A stretch of 64,000 nt of DNA from NCBI GenBank assembly GCA_019843655.1, contig JACDQD010000004.1, forward strand, positions 14,508,001 through 14,572,000. Direction: 5' to 3'. Positions 37,389 to 50,255 of the stretch are shown here, piece by piece (the first letter of the stretch is position 1; every line of letters starts with the position of its first letter). The DNA comes from Lethocerus indicus (lineage: Eukaryota; Arthropoda; Insecta; Hemiptera; Belostomatidae). Made by a program: the position numbers and the translations under genes. The notes beneath the pieces were generated by a model. The model searched no databases and was not told the origin of the DNA. It saw nothing but the letters and a program-made list of their open reading frames with translations.

Positions 37389-40300
37389 TCATCTCTGTAC
37401 AACCCAACTTGCTGAAGGAGTTAATGATTTGATGATCTATTTTGCCTGAAATTGGGAATAACTGATGTAAAGCGTCGATAATTTCGAAGCGAATTAGGAT
37501 CGTTGCTAGTTACCATCAGTAACGCGAAAAGGAACACGCTATTTTACTGTCCATAACACGCACTGATTATATGTGCACGATATATTTACGACTCCTACTT
37601 AAACTGCTTTAATTTAAAATTTATTCATGAGTATTCCATATAGTTATGTTGAAATTTTGTGTACCCGAATGTGGGAGAGTGAGGGTTACCGGATTATCGC
37701 TCAGGCTTACATGGTTTGTGTCATGTAGGCAAACCGCAGTTTAATCATGGATACGCGCAGAAAGCGCAAAATCAGAGGATGCCGATGTAGCGTTCACAAC
37801 TCTTGAGGTTTCCTGTCTGCACGGTCAATCCTTAAATAATAGGAGAAAGTTGTCAACGGAAACCGTTGAGTCAGATCCGGTTTACTGATGAAACTCGCGT
37901 GAAATTCTAATTGACCAATACTGTGATCTGGGAATTGCGGTTGTCATCAACAATGAACGCTGCTCATTACTATCAGTGGTGCTTAGGTTTAGCAGTTTTT
38001 CTCTTGAGAAGAAATGAAGCTTTACACGGTTGCACCAGTTTAACAATTTATACGGGTGTGACAGTTCAACTGAACCCAACTTCCCAGCTTAAGTTATAGA
38101 GGAATTTTCTGGTCTTAACTCGGCAGTTAAATATTTGCCATTTGTTAATTGGCTTCTGATCAGTCTTGGGCCGGAATCGCCGCCCGGTCCTCAGTTGAGT
38201 AATTCAGCGTCGGTTCAGTCAGAATCGTTTGTGAAAGTCCCGGCCACTTAGCCTACAGTTGGGGGATAGATATATTTATTTAGAATCGTTTAAAATTGCC
38301 CTCGTATGATTGCGAAATCCGACTGCAACCAACTCTGGCGAAATAATTTCCACGTATAACTCACCGCCGATTGGCCGATTAATAATATCACATGTAACTT
38401 TATTTAATTAATGGCAAAGCGGTTGCGCCAACTGGGTTTCAATTGCCTTGAAGAAACCTTTCTAGTGGCAATGCATACATACTTTTATCTTAAGATAAAA
38501 TAAAATTTGAGGGACTAATGGCAGGGTTGGTACATCATGATACTGACGATGTCTTGAAGTGGTGCATTATATTATAGAATGGACAAAGGTAGTGAGTGTA
38601 GTCAGAAAACTGCAAGACTGATAATAAACTAGGAATATTAGTTACTATTTCTTTATCGGGCCCTTAGATCATACCATAAGCAATTATAAATTATTTACTA
38701 CCAATGCGTCAGCATCATTATTTAAACAAAACTACGTCTTTTGACCTTTTCATCGTAAATTCCCTCCAAAAACTACGGACATTCTTTTACACTAAGTAAC
38801 GGTTTTTAAATATAATTTCGATTGAATTAATCTCATGCGGAAGTTTTGCATAGGTAACTGAAATTTTGTCGATTTTAAGTTTGACGAAACATTAAACTGA
38901 ATACTGTATGTGCATAGCACTTTCGGTTAAACAGTAATGAAACTGTTTAATTTTGTTATTAAAAGGAATGTTTATCATTTTTTAAATTGAATATATTATA
39001 GTTTAACTAATTATATTTCTTTACATTGGACAAAAGGTTTAGAAATACGTGACGCACACTGGGGTGTAGACGCCTGGTATATTCCATTCGTTCCGAGCGT
39101 CATAATGCTTCGGGGTATTGTGCAAATATGATTCGTGTCCGTATACCTGGAATGTTTAGGACTAAAAAGTAAGTTTAATAAATCGTTCGGCCTCCAATAA
39201 ATAATTGCAAGGAAGTAAGACGATTGTGAAGGAGTTCTGACTCAGGCTAATAAAGCTGCTCCTTGACCCCACTTAAAGTCTTTACCTATTTCACGGGATT
39301 GTAACATAGGCACACCTCAAATTATTTTTCCGCCAAATGACCTATCATGCAGCCCCCAATGCATAAATCTCTGCTGCAACGTTAGTTCCGCAACTATCAC
39401 ATTAACGTTTTCATGGAAATGTGTAATTTTTAAATACTGTTATCAACAAGTGTAACTCCGTAAGATAATCCTCGATATTCTACAATAGTTATAAACATTA
39501 TATAGCAGTTTTATTAATATTGTTGGACTACTCCTGTTACGGAGAATCAAAATATTAAAATAATATCAACTATTATACTTATTAAATTGTATGCATGTAA
39601 AACAGTGGTATTTTATAGGTATAAGAAAATGAATATATTTATCCTTTTGAATAATTAAAATATTTTTTAATTGTTTCCGTATATTGCCATTCGTTATAGC
39701 AATTATAAAATCCTTCAGGGATTTCAGGGACCAAATTATACAAATTAATTTGTCTAACTTTAAAAATGTAATTTTTATATGTATGAATGCAGTGTGCAGT
39801 GTGTGACTTGAAATTCACAAATCCAAGTCGCAAGTCTAACTCATTTACTTTAAATCAGTTTCAAGAAAAACCCAGTCATGCTCTTATTTGCAACAGTAAT
39901 TCACTAGTTAGTTATCAGTAATTACGTAAATAACTAGGAATGCATTATTTATACTACAGTTCTTTTAAGTATACAATATTTAAACGTGTCAAGAACATTT
40001 CCATAGAAGTTCTATACAAGTTTTTAATATCATGAAACAATGAACTGGAATATTAAGATACAGTCTGTATCTTTTCGGTTGTAAGACGCTAAATACAAAC
40101 TGTTCTATTGGGTTTCGTAGTAATTAATGAATTTTATTTATTGCAAAACATAATTTAATTACTCGTACACTTGAAAAATTAACTGGTAATTCGCCGAGAC
40201 CGTGGTCCGAACTTACATTAGGCATTCTTTACTTATTAAAAACAAATGACCTACTGATTGCTTCTTTGTCTTTAAGATCTATGTCGGTTAGTTTAGACAA

Positions 40301-43300
40301 GAAGCAACCGCCCGTTGTTTAATACATTGCCACGCTCTTAACCTCGATGTCCATGAACTTAAAGTCGCCTTCCTACTTGCGATGGATGCCTAGTTTATTC
40401 TTACTGTCAATGACACGCAGATCAAATTACGAAGCCGTAAGCTCGTTACTCGGACAGTCCTAGTTAAATTTATAGATAGAATATTGTAGTGTTATTGTAA
40501 TATTATGTATCTAATGCAAGTAGGATACGCGTTATTTCCTTCGGGGCGTTCCTGGTTCGTGTTGGTTCCCACAATAAATACATAACAGTACTTTGTAGTT
40601 GTGATTACGGTTAGGGGTAAGCAAATCACGGACTTCCTAACCGGGTAGAAACAAACTCGTAGTTTCACATATAATTTCCACTGGTTTTCTGAATTGATGG
40701 TTCGCATCAACGTCGGAATCGGCCGCCGGGTAATCATTATCGCTTCTATTTTTTTTTGTATTTTAATGAACATGGAAGTGCATTATGCTGAGTATTCGGT
40801 CGCTTTTTGTGACTCCTACTTTTTCTTATAATTATATAAATAACGCAGATATTTAGTCAAACATGTTAGTCTAATAATCAATATTATGATCTCTCAATTT
40901 ATCAAGTAGTCCATCCTTGAATTCAACGTCAGAGTTGATGTTAAAACCAGGCTTTCATGACGTTTTTTAATCTGCTCATCAGTCCCGCAGGAGACAGGGC
41001 TAACGGGTAACCTTGCTAGTCCCTGAACTTTAAGCCCGAGAGTTTGCCTGCCTTTCCACTTCCGCCTGTTGTTGAAAAAATAGCGCTTCGAAAAGAACCA
41101 ATTGATTATTTGAACCGTTTCTCGAATCACCTCGGAATGATACACCCTTAACGCTGGTTGTGTCCTCTTACCCTAGTCCATGAACTTTCGTTAAGTCCGA
41201 CTTTCGACTCTGGTCTTACGTCGGCGGTAAATTGATACGTGCTTACAGTGCAAGCATGAAATGTCAATTCATAATAGAGGGGAATCCTGAAATAATCTGG
41301 AAAACTTCTGTGCAGACATTTTTATTATCGGTGTGAAGAACAATAAATAAGTACAATAGATATCCAAGACAAAGGATTTTAAATTGTATTTTTTTATGAT
41401 ATTTGTTAGGCTCAGAATCACTGTGATGCTCTTTCACTCTGGTTTGGTCCTACCCCTGACTTATTCCGGTTTCTACTAATCGTTAGCAGCTAAATTCACT
41501 AAAAGTGTCAAATAATAGTGCCTGTAGTGTTTCACCTTAGTGAGCAGATAAAACATTAGACATATATCTAATAGACCCACTTATCCTTTCGTCTTTATTT
41601 TCATTTTTTAACATAGTATTACGGCATTTTATCCGTACATAGTATTATTAAACAACGAGCATTAAAACTATTGGAACATTTACATCCGTGAAATATCGTG
41701 CTGTAGAGAATTGACGGTGCTGTAAGATCAAAACCGGTTTGACCACGATTGTTACCTACAATTTTTATTGGATATCTGGGATTTTGTAGGGGATTTTTGA
41801 TGTCCGGGATTATAAGGAATTCTAAAGAAGAAAAATAAATAGGAAGATAGTCAATTGAATATTCTAATGACCGTCAAGTTTAATCCAATCATCAGCTGCG
41901 TTAAGGAATGAAATAATCGAATTCGAAGGATTCCAATAAGTTTAGGAACTTGTAGAAATTCCCGGCCTGCTTGGTTATTCCCGTAATTTATCTCTCCATT
42001 TTATTGTTAAAGGTTTATCATTATTAAATTACACTTATAAATATACACATTGTATTTAATATATCGTACATGAATTATTATGATGGATTGAAAGTTATAT
42101 TTTTTCAAAATGTTCTTTAACATTTTTAAAGGGTAATCTTACCCCTCTAAGAAGGGTATGAATTACGATATTTTTAACAACCAGTCGACGTAAATGTCAG
42201 TTTTCGATTTTAATTAACGACGCTTTTGATGATGGCGCTTTTCTGTAAAGATTCTTTAAATGTTTACGTTAATCCAGAATAATAGTATAGTAATATGATT
42301 TTTGATTTAGCTGGCTTATGATGAGCCTACGTTTTGCAGTCTTGTCTCCACTAGCTTATTTGGCGGTCGGAATATCATTTCGGGTATTTCTAATTGATGA
42401 AGTCTATTTTTTCGTGGCTTTATGGATGTTTCCGCCGGGCAGTAGTAGAGTAGGATAATGGGACGAGTGACGATGGCATTGAACTTTACGTCGGAAGCCC
42501 CCCTCAAGTCGTTCCACTTCCGACCGGCCGAGGTCGTAAATCACTCAAGGTTTCAATTACGCTTTTTGCGAGAGCGACCACTGGACCGATTCCACTGCTC
42601 GTCAAACTCACATCAGGGCTGTCGAATTTGAAAAATCCAAACCGACTTATCTACCAGGTACCTGAGCACTGGAGAAGTCGTCCGGACATCCCTTTTTGAT
42701 TTCTAGAGATAGTTCTTTTTTTCAGGAGGAATACGCACGTCTAGGAAGTATTTGCTCCTAAGGCCAAAGCCTATTCTCCTTGTTAAGCCAATTAAGTCCG
42801 ATTGCAGGAATGAATAAGGAAAACCAGGTTCATAGCAATCTCATCTGCCCTTCCCCGCCTTCTGTTACTCACCCGACATTCTAACGAGCGATTGATTTGA
42901 ATTTAGTTTTAAACAGACGTAGGGACACAAAGTATGATCCAACGCATCGTTGTCCTGAAATTGCGGTGGTATACAGATGTCTATCTAAATATGTATATAA
43001 ATATAAACGATATTCTGTTCTTCCCGATGGTGGGAAGTCGTAACTGGTTTAGCAACAAATATGTGAAAACGAAAACTCTTGCGGACTCTCATCTCTTAAT
43101 ACCGCACAAATAAACAATTAACATAAAAACCTTCACCGTTCAATTCACTTTCATTATTATTCAAATTAATGCAAACAACAATAATTATGAAATGTGAATT
43201 TGTAATAACAATGTAATAGATAACATCTATGATGCTAATTCGATTTAATATATAATTTAAAATAACGCGTTCACTGATTAAACGAAGCCAATCGAGCTTT

Positions 43301-45599
43301 CCGTGCCATGTTCCGTAAACCAACCGTGGTACATTCGAGATAATTTTATAACCATCCAGTTTAATGAAAAAATTTATGATCTGAGAATGCTGTCTTGAAT
43401 TTTTATTACTTTATGGGTTTATTTTATGGGTCCGTTTAAATGAATTGTGTTCAGTATTTCTTCGGTAATTTCCTTTGCCGGTTATAGGGGCGGGAATGCA
43501 CAGCTCCGGCTGATGATCCAACCCGTCAAATCATGTCAATACCCGGTTGTACCACTATACGCTTAAAAATATGTAATATTTACTGATGGTGAGATTGTAT
43601 CGTGCGGAAAGAACGTTGAAAGGAATTTTATTTTTATTCGGAAGAAAACAAATTTTAATTCGGTTTAAGGAAAAAAACTGTGTGTGGAAAGGAAAGTCAC
43701 TGTATTGGAATAAGCACCTATGTTTATAACTAACATTTTTTTTGTGTGTATAATGCAGCCAGTTATATAACTCAAATTAGTAATATTATTTAAACAGAAT
43801 ATTCGGGGTATCTCGCCTCACATTTTCGGTTGTCCTGGGAACGGAAATATTACCGTCATTAAACATGAGCAGACGGAAGTATGAAAGCTGTCTTAAAATT
43901 ATCTGTGGAAAGTTGAATTGTTTTGTCGAAGTTCAGCATCGCCGGTAATTGATTTCTTTTTTTACTTATACATTAAGTTGAGGGGGGGGAGAGCGCGTTG
44001 GCAGTGGAACACCGCGGGTTTAAGGAAGTATTTATCCGACGATAAGAGTAAAAGGTCAAATCTAGTCACCTTGCCTCAGGACCCCAACTGTAGCTCCGCG
44101 TTCGGTATTATAATTGGATCTTGGCTTGTTGGTGCCGGGATGTTTTTGCGTTATTTTCTAACCGCCACTACTGAAGGTGGACTGCGAAAACGGGGAAGGC
44201 GGCAACGTACACGCAGCCTTGCAGTTCGCTTTATTCACTTAACATTTATGCGAAACCTTTCCTCGGACGGTATTCCGCTTGGCAATTGTTTACCGCGGTT
44301 TATCCGAGTAATCTCAACGCGAGTATTCTCCGCATCTTGTATAATAAAGATCTGGCGAATACTTTTGTCGTGTTTAACGGATTACGATCAATGCTCTTGA
44401 GAATTTCAAGGTATTCTAATGTAAAAATGATTTTCAGTAATGTCCGTCCGTGTAAAAATGTTGTACATAAATACACAATCGAACAGCGAGCAGTTGGAAC
44501 ATTTTTCCCGACATTATATTTTAAATGGCCTATGGCGTGTACTAGATAAAGTTAAGTCGAAGCTTAGACTTTAATGTACAACGTTTGATCATCTTATAAA
44601 ATGTTATCATTATTATAACAGAAACTATACATCCGGTTTTAATGAGCAGAGAAACACATTTTCGAAATCAGAGCTAAGAATTCAAACAGAGAAAGCGGAC
44701 AGGTTTTTTCGGTGAAAGGAGATTTACAAAGATCATGAATTGCGGACTTAGAAGATGAAGTTCGGGGAGAGAGGATTGCTCCATCAAAAAAATAAAAATA
44801 CGAATCAGCGTCAAAGGCAATCCACCTATGTATAGCCCAAAGATTTGTCTTCATGTTTCTTCTTGTGCCGAAAAATGTCTGCGAAGAGTATATTTAAGGA
44901 ATTTATGGATTTCTGCGTTATTTAAAGAATTTATTTTCCCAAAATATTTCATATTATTTCTAGTATACTCTGGCGAGTAATAGACCTGGTTTAAACTAGT
45001 CCTGCTCCAATCTTCTCTTTATTGCCTTCAATTAATACATTATTTTCAGCTACCATATCACAGAGCTCTAGTTTCTATTATAAGTGTTGATCATTTATAT
45101 TTCGCGAGAATTATTTTGATTCATGGCACATTTAGTTACAGCTAATTTTCGAATTTCTTGACTAGTCCGACCCTGATAATGGAACCAGTAAGCAGACAAT
45201 AGCCAAGAGGGTGCCATTCAATGGAGCTCACTCGGGTGGTTTCCAAAAACAGGAAAAATCCTGGAACAGCGGGTGGGTCAACCCCGACCAACCGATATTT
45301 TTCTCAGATCACGCGATCTCACCAGGAGCCAGTTAGTGACAAATTCAAGTTTTGGCCGCGGAAACATTCACTCACTTATATAAGTCCCAATTTATTTTAT
45401 TTACACATTAAATTTTCGTTTACTATTTTGATTTACAATATATCATAAAGTTAAATTTAGGGAGTGCTTAATATTTTGTGAATTCGAATCGAAAAATAGC
45501 CATTCATCTTCCCTAGGTGAGCCAGACGTGTTGGAATGGTGACAGACAGTGTTTGTTAACAATTTTTGAAAGATATTTATTATGTACGTGTAGGCTAGA

Positions 45600-45755
45600 G
45601 GTTTGAAATAAGTGTGTGGAGCGCGAGTGATGGTGCCCGTGGTGGGGATGGACTAGCAGCCAGTAAGTGGCAACTTTCACCTAGCGCAGTCGAGAGTTGG
45701 CCGGGTCGGACTTTCTCCAAGCTGTCAGTGTTGAGCCAGCCACCGACCACTTAGC
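45600..45755 (+). promoter_or_regulatory. Candidate promoter and 5' leader of the mucin-like gene
   Basis: GC- and CpG-rich DNA rises sharply here from AT-rich flanks. Initiator-like CGCAGTCG (near 45688) and TCAGTG (45725-45730) are present, without a TATA box or clear DPE. The start site is not resolved. Confidence 0.3.
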
Positions 45756-46212
45756 ATGGCCGCTCACGACACCCGCCCCCTCTCCCAATCGCTCCTCTTC
45801 CTCGTTGTTGTCTGTTCGATCGCCTGCGTTGCATCCCAAGTGTCGTCCCAACTAGGCAGCCAGGAATTGAAGCAGCAACCCAGCGAGCAGGAGCAGCCGC
45901 GACAGGAGCCAAACCTGGAACAGGAACGGCGAGAGCAGAGTCTGCAACCTGAGCCCAAGGTGCCGCCAGAACCGAATGTACAGCTGACAGAGGAAGAAGG
46001 GCTGCAAGAGCAGGATGAAGAAAAACATTCGACTACTATCTCGTCTATGTCTACCCTTATGTCTACATCTACATCTATGTCCTCGTCTACGTCTACGTCT
46101 AGATCTACATCTACCTCTACGTCTACTTCTACATCTACTTCTACGTCCACGTCCACTTCCACGTCTACGTCAACTTCTACATCTACTACCGAACACCCGC
46201 ACTTCTATCAAG
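45756..46212 (+). CDS. First coding exon of a secreted Ser/Thr-repeat (mucin-like) protein
   Basis: The ATG (context ttagcATGG) opens 152 codons ending at CAAG|GTATGAGT, a strong donor at 46213, in phase 1. Residues 1-28 form a signal peptide with hydrophobic core LLFLVVVCSIACVA and a likely cut just before SSQLG or nearby. Residues about 29-90 are rich in Gln, Glu and Pro. Residues about 93-146 are dominated by Ser-Thr dipeptides encoded by a TCTACN hexamer repeat, followed by TTEHPHFYQ at the exon end. Extracellular mucin-like proteins of cuticle, peritrophic matrix or cell surface have such O-glycosylatable regions. The functional domain presumably lies in later exons, which I could not identify. 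Read-through past the donor reaches a stop at 46275. The strong signal peptide and donor support a real gene; the family is unknown. Confidence 0.75.
46041..46189 (+). repeat. TCTACN hexanucleotide repeat (in-frame Ser-Thr codons)
   Basis: About 20 imperfect units, with synonymous third-position variation preserving Ser-Thr. The minus-strand Asp-Val/Glu-Val frame is a shadow. Confidence 0.9.
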
Positions 46213-46451
46213 GTATGAGTCATGGCAAATTTATACGCCTTGGTTACCTATTCCAGTATACTAAATTCCATTATTAAAAGACCGCAGTATTGAATTATAA
46301 ATTCCTCTATGGCATACTGTTTGAAAGCGAAATTGGTATTTTTATTGAAATATTATCGAAGATGAATGATAATGAAACAAACTTGTTGACAAAGCATTCC
46401 ATGTAAAACTCCAAACGTGAAATAATAGGAGCATTAAACTCCCTAACTCAT

Positions 46452-46520
46452 ATTAGCGGTGGTAGATGATTAGCCTGAGAAATGCCGCTGTGGCATCAGG
46501 TTCGTATCATTAAAAGGCAG
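46452..46520 (+). mobile_element. tRNA-derived SINE-like segment
   Basis: GGTGGTAGATGATTAGCC (box A-like) is followed by GCCGCTGTGGC and GGTTCGTATC (box B-like). The spacing is tRNA-like but the stems are not intact. It lies in the intron downstream of the mucin-like exon. Confidence 0.3.
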
Positions 46521-48236
46521 TTAGAAAGAACCCTGACATTTGTTTGTGTCAATGTACTTGGTATGCCGGAACTTGTGGCCCTGGATAACCTCAGCGATTA
46601 TTTCCTGAAAGTGTATTTCGAAGTACCGTATTAAGTAGTAACTGGGTATTTAGTGTAAATGTTGTTTTTATGAATGTCCTGATTTTTTCTACCCAAGTAC
46701 TCAAAGTACGATACTCCATTACACAACATAAACTCATTCCCACGTTTTCTCACTGCGAAAATGGGCTGAATGTTATTTTTGGATGGTGGTTATATAAAAA
46801 TCGGAAACCGCCGTCACTATTTGTTCCAGCTTTCTATTTGGCTAGGTATTTACTTGGGGCCCGATTGGTGGCGGTATCGTCACGGTTCACAGGCGGTGTT
46901 GGGATTAGTTCCGGTTCGTATGTCCCGGGATGTGTCCAGGAAATTCGTTGCCACATCTGTGAAATCGACCTTAAATTGTATTTTCCGGTTGCCTCCAGAA
47001 AAAACCATTACATGAATCATAGTCGTGTTATAGCTCACAACAGTCGATCGGGTAATTAATTATTTATGGGACGGACCAGTGGTCGGTGAATATTTTGAAA
47101 TATTCTCTGCCTGCTGCAATTGAATTGTCTTTATTTGCCCAATATCGCTCATAGAACTGACTAAAAAGACAAGAAAGAATTTATTGTTCTTTTTTATTCT
47201 GACTCAAAATCAATGTGCGATTGTAATTCTTAGACCATGGTCTGTAATATTTTATGAATTAGATGAACTTTATACGTTTGTCTACTTCTCCAACGAAAGA
47301 AACTTCAGCTCCAGGACGTCAGCGCTTTTGTTTTTAGCTTTGTCTGCTATTTCTCTGTAATGTAAACGTGCCCGGTACGGCCAGTAATGAATATGAGCTA
47401 GTTTACAATATTTTAATTTTAATAGTAACACATTTTTTGTGACCAATCAGGAATACGCGTATGAAATCATTATGATTTATATTATTCTTAATATTCGGAA
47501 ACTTCACTGAAAGACGTATGTATTCTTATCAACTACACTTTTCTTCATCCTGAATATAACAGTTACGTTAATGCAGGTATAATACTTATGTATCATAGTA
47601 ATTTTATGCCCTATTATTTGAAGGAACAATTCTTTTAACCGCTTCCCATGCTATCCACTGTATATTTTGTCCATTGTTAGCAATTGAGCCGTAAATAAAA
47701 CCAGAATGAATAAGCAGATAAGAGAACAGTGACATTGGTACTCGTGGGCCTCCGTCCAGTGGGAACGTGTGGGCTGTTCCTAGTCGGGAAGGTCGATTTC
47801 TAATTTTCGCACCGCGGCTCTCGAAGGGTATACCTGTATCGGTGCGGTCTACACATTCGTTTTGCATCATTATTATAATGCGATGTTACGCTCGTGCCGG
47901 GGTAAATTGGCCGCAACGTCATAACATTTGGCGGGGAACCGTTTCATCTAACAGTCGCAGACCGTCGGCCTGCCTACAGAAAATGATTGGGCGAACACAT
48001 TCGGCTCAATCCCTGTCACTGTTTCGCAAAAACCCAAGCTCACTTCGGCTACGCAGTGACCGCCTTGCGATGTTATGTTTCCCCCCAGCCTGAAAATTAT
48101 CTTTTGGGCACAGCTTTATCAGGAGCTGTCTGTCAGTGCGGAGGCGGATGGAGGCAGATATCTTGCGGCTTCATTTTCATTTCTGGCGTCATTTTTTTAT
48201 CGACTGTTCGCATCCTGTAGTATTCTGAGAATTGGT

Positions 48237-48284
48237 AAGAGTAATCTATAAAAATGAGACCCTGCATTTTTATAGATTACTCTT
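48237..48284. repeat. Perfect 20-bp inverted repeat with 8-nt loop
   Basis: AAGAGTAATCTATAAAAATG at 48237-48256 is exactly complemented at 48265-48284 around the loop AGACCCTG. No second copy of the arm is seen elsewhere in the window. Confidence 0.95.
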
Positions 48285-50179
48285 CGGAGATATTATACTC
48301 GTTCCAATTTTAGAAATATTCTATACATTTATCATTACAAGTACGATGACAGCAGTTTGTTGGGCTAAGCATTTAAAAAATATTGGAAACTGTTAATTTA
48401 AGTAGGAATATTACTAACTTTACTAACTAAATTTATAACTGCCTTGGAAAAAAGTGAAATATATCATACTAGGATTAGGAAATAGATATGTCAAAGGGAA
48501 AAAATGAGTACTTCAATAAATTATTATTAATAAATTTGTTATTACATTTCCCTAATTTAGACCCTAGTTTTTTGGCGGAAGTTTCATCTATCCAGGGCAG
48601 CTTTTACAAATTAGGCTCAGTGATAATATTATTATTAATATCAATGTGATTAATATGAAGTATAATTTAGAAACCTTATTATGTATAATTCAAGATATTG
48701 CAATGATACATTGTTTTAAAACGTAATAACATCAAGGAATTTTGTTGTATCACAATTTTGTTTTCTCTTATATAAAAAAGGATTCAAAACTACATTTTCC
48801 TATTATCTGTTTTCATCAAAAACAGTGATATTGTCAATGGGTTTATTTCCGTCCTAAGTGTATAATATAAAAAAACATAATTTATATTGGATTTAGGAAT
48901 ATAAGCGAAAATGCGTGAATGGCCCATAATTATTTATTTAGTGCCCGTACTAAATAAAGCTATATTTCACAGCAGATTATTATACTGACTGGAAAATACC
49001 GTAAAGGAAAAGAAGAAATAATTCATACCGGTTGAACACAGTCTCGAAAGGGATCTGTCGTGGCAGTTAAATGTACTGTCTCCGCGCCGGCCGACCTGTG
49101 GAAAAAAGACTCCTGTACACCTCCTCTGAATTCATTTCCACGAAGGCAAAGCTCGTGATTTATTGAGATGTTAGTCATGCGGTAGCCGTGTCACCTCTGC
49201 GACGGCAGCGGCCCCTGCTATTAGGAGAGCGGGTTAAGGCCGCGATCCAATTAATCCCGGAATGGGACGTCAGCAGGATGCTGTGGCCAAGGATACCGTC
49301 GGCCGGACCCAACGGAATTTACAATTATATTTATGGCTCTTAATGAGCGCACTGCGTTATGAGACACATAATCGTACCAAAACAGTTATGCGCTCGCATA
49401 TCTATTACGGTAGTTTGGTCCAGATGGCTAATTACTAAGAAAGTTACCAGAAAACCACAAAACCTCGAGATGCCGCACTAACTACAGCTTTCGTATACTT
49501 ATTTTTATAAGTAAAATATATGAAAAAATACTATCCGTACCTTTATGGCGAAACGGTGAGTCCTATCAATGTGGGCCAGGATGTCAGACCGATGATTAAT
49601 TTTCTCTTTCAGCTGAAAAGATTTGTCGCTCTCGTTCATTGTTATTACCTTTTCTGGATCGATTATTGCCACAGAGCTATTTCAAACTGGGAGGGGCGAC
49701 ACGGACCGAATGATTTACGAACTTCTACAGCTGTGATTTATTAGAAAGCCAATGTGTTATACAACTTGCCATTTTTTTAGTTCCATTCATAATTCTGACA
49801 CCTGCTACGTCTTGCTTGGAATAGAAATGGAGGCCTATCTCTAAATATTTGTTCTGTTGTGTGTTGTAGAATTTATGACAACTGGATTTCAATAATTTTT
49901 ACTACCGCGAAACCAGTTCAAATTTCCATGTTCCTCAGCGTACGATTAGGCGCATAAGTTTGTTTTCTATCGTTAGAATGATAGAATGCTCTTCATGCAT
50001 TCAGGCTTTTAATAAATTGTATCCATATAAACTCTTGAAAGAGAAAACTTGGAACATTGGTCATAGCGAAAAACTTAAGTTTTATCATAATATTACAATA
50101 TGTACCATTTGACTTGCCATCATCCGTCTCCATCCGCTCACATGATCGTATGGAGTAGTGTTGAGTGATGGGGGACTGA

Positions 50180-50255
50180 AACCGGTTTAGCCAAATAAGC
50201 GAGTGGGGGCAGAAGATCTCAACAGATATTATTCCAAGACCTCTAGGCCTACCCA
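50180..50255 (+). repeat. Dispersed repeat, copy 6
   Basis: It contains GTTTAGCCAAATAAGCGAGT, GGGGGCAGAAGATC and TATTATTCCAAGACCTC. A weaker relative may lie at 52280-52320. Confidence 0.5.

Larger units (their letters stand above)
34525..45590. other. Unrecognised intergenic DNA
   Basis: It holds repeat copy 5, single CSL matches at 37334-37342 and 40565-40573 (both minus), a 9-bp inverted repeat AAGATACAG/CTGTATCTT near 40058 and a long open frame at 43918-44400 that I do not credit. No other supported feature. Confidence 0.55.

Noticed and set aside
43918..44400. Longest unassigned open frame (160 codons, plus)
   Set aside because: It starts at TTG, has no recognisable motif or splice context, and a frame of this length is plausible by chance in 64 kb read in six frames.
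45764..46162. Minus-strand Asp/Val/Glu-repeat frame
   Set aside because: Mirror image of the Ser-Thr codon repeat on the plus strand.
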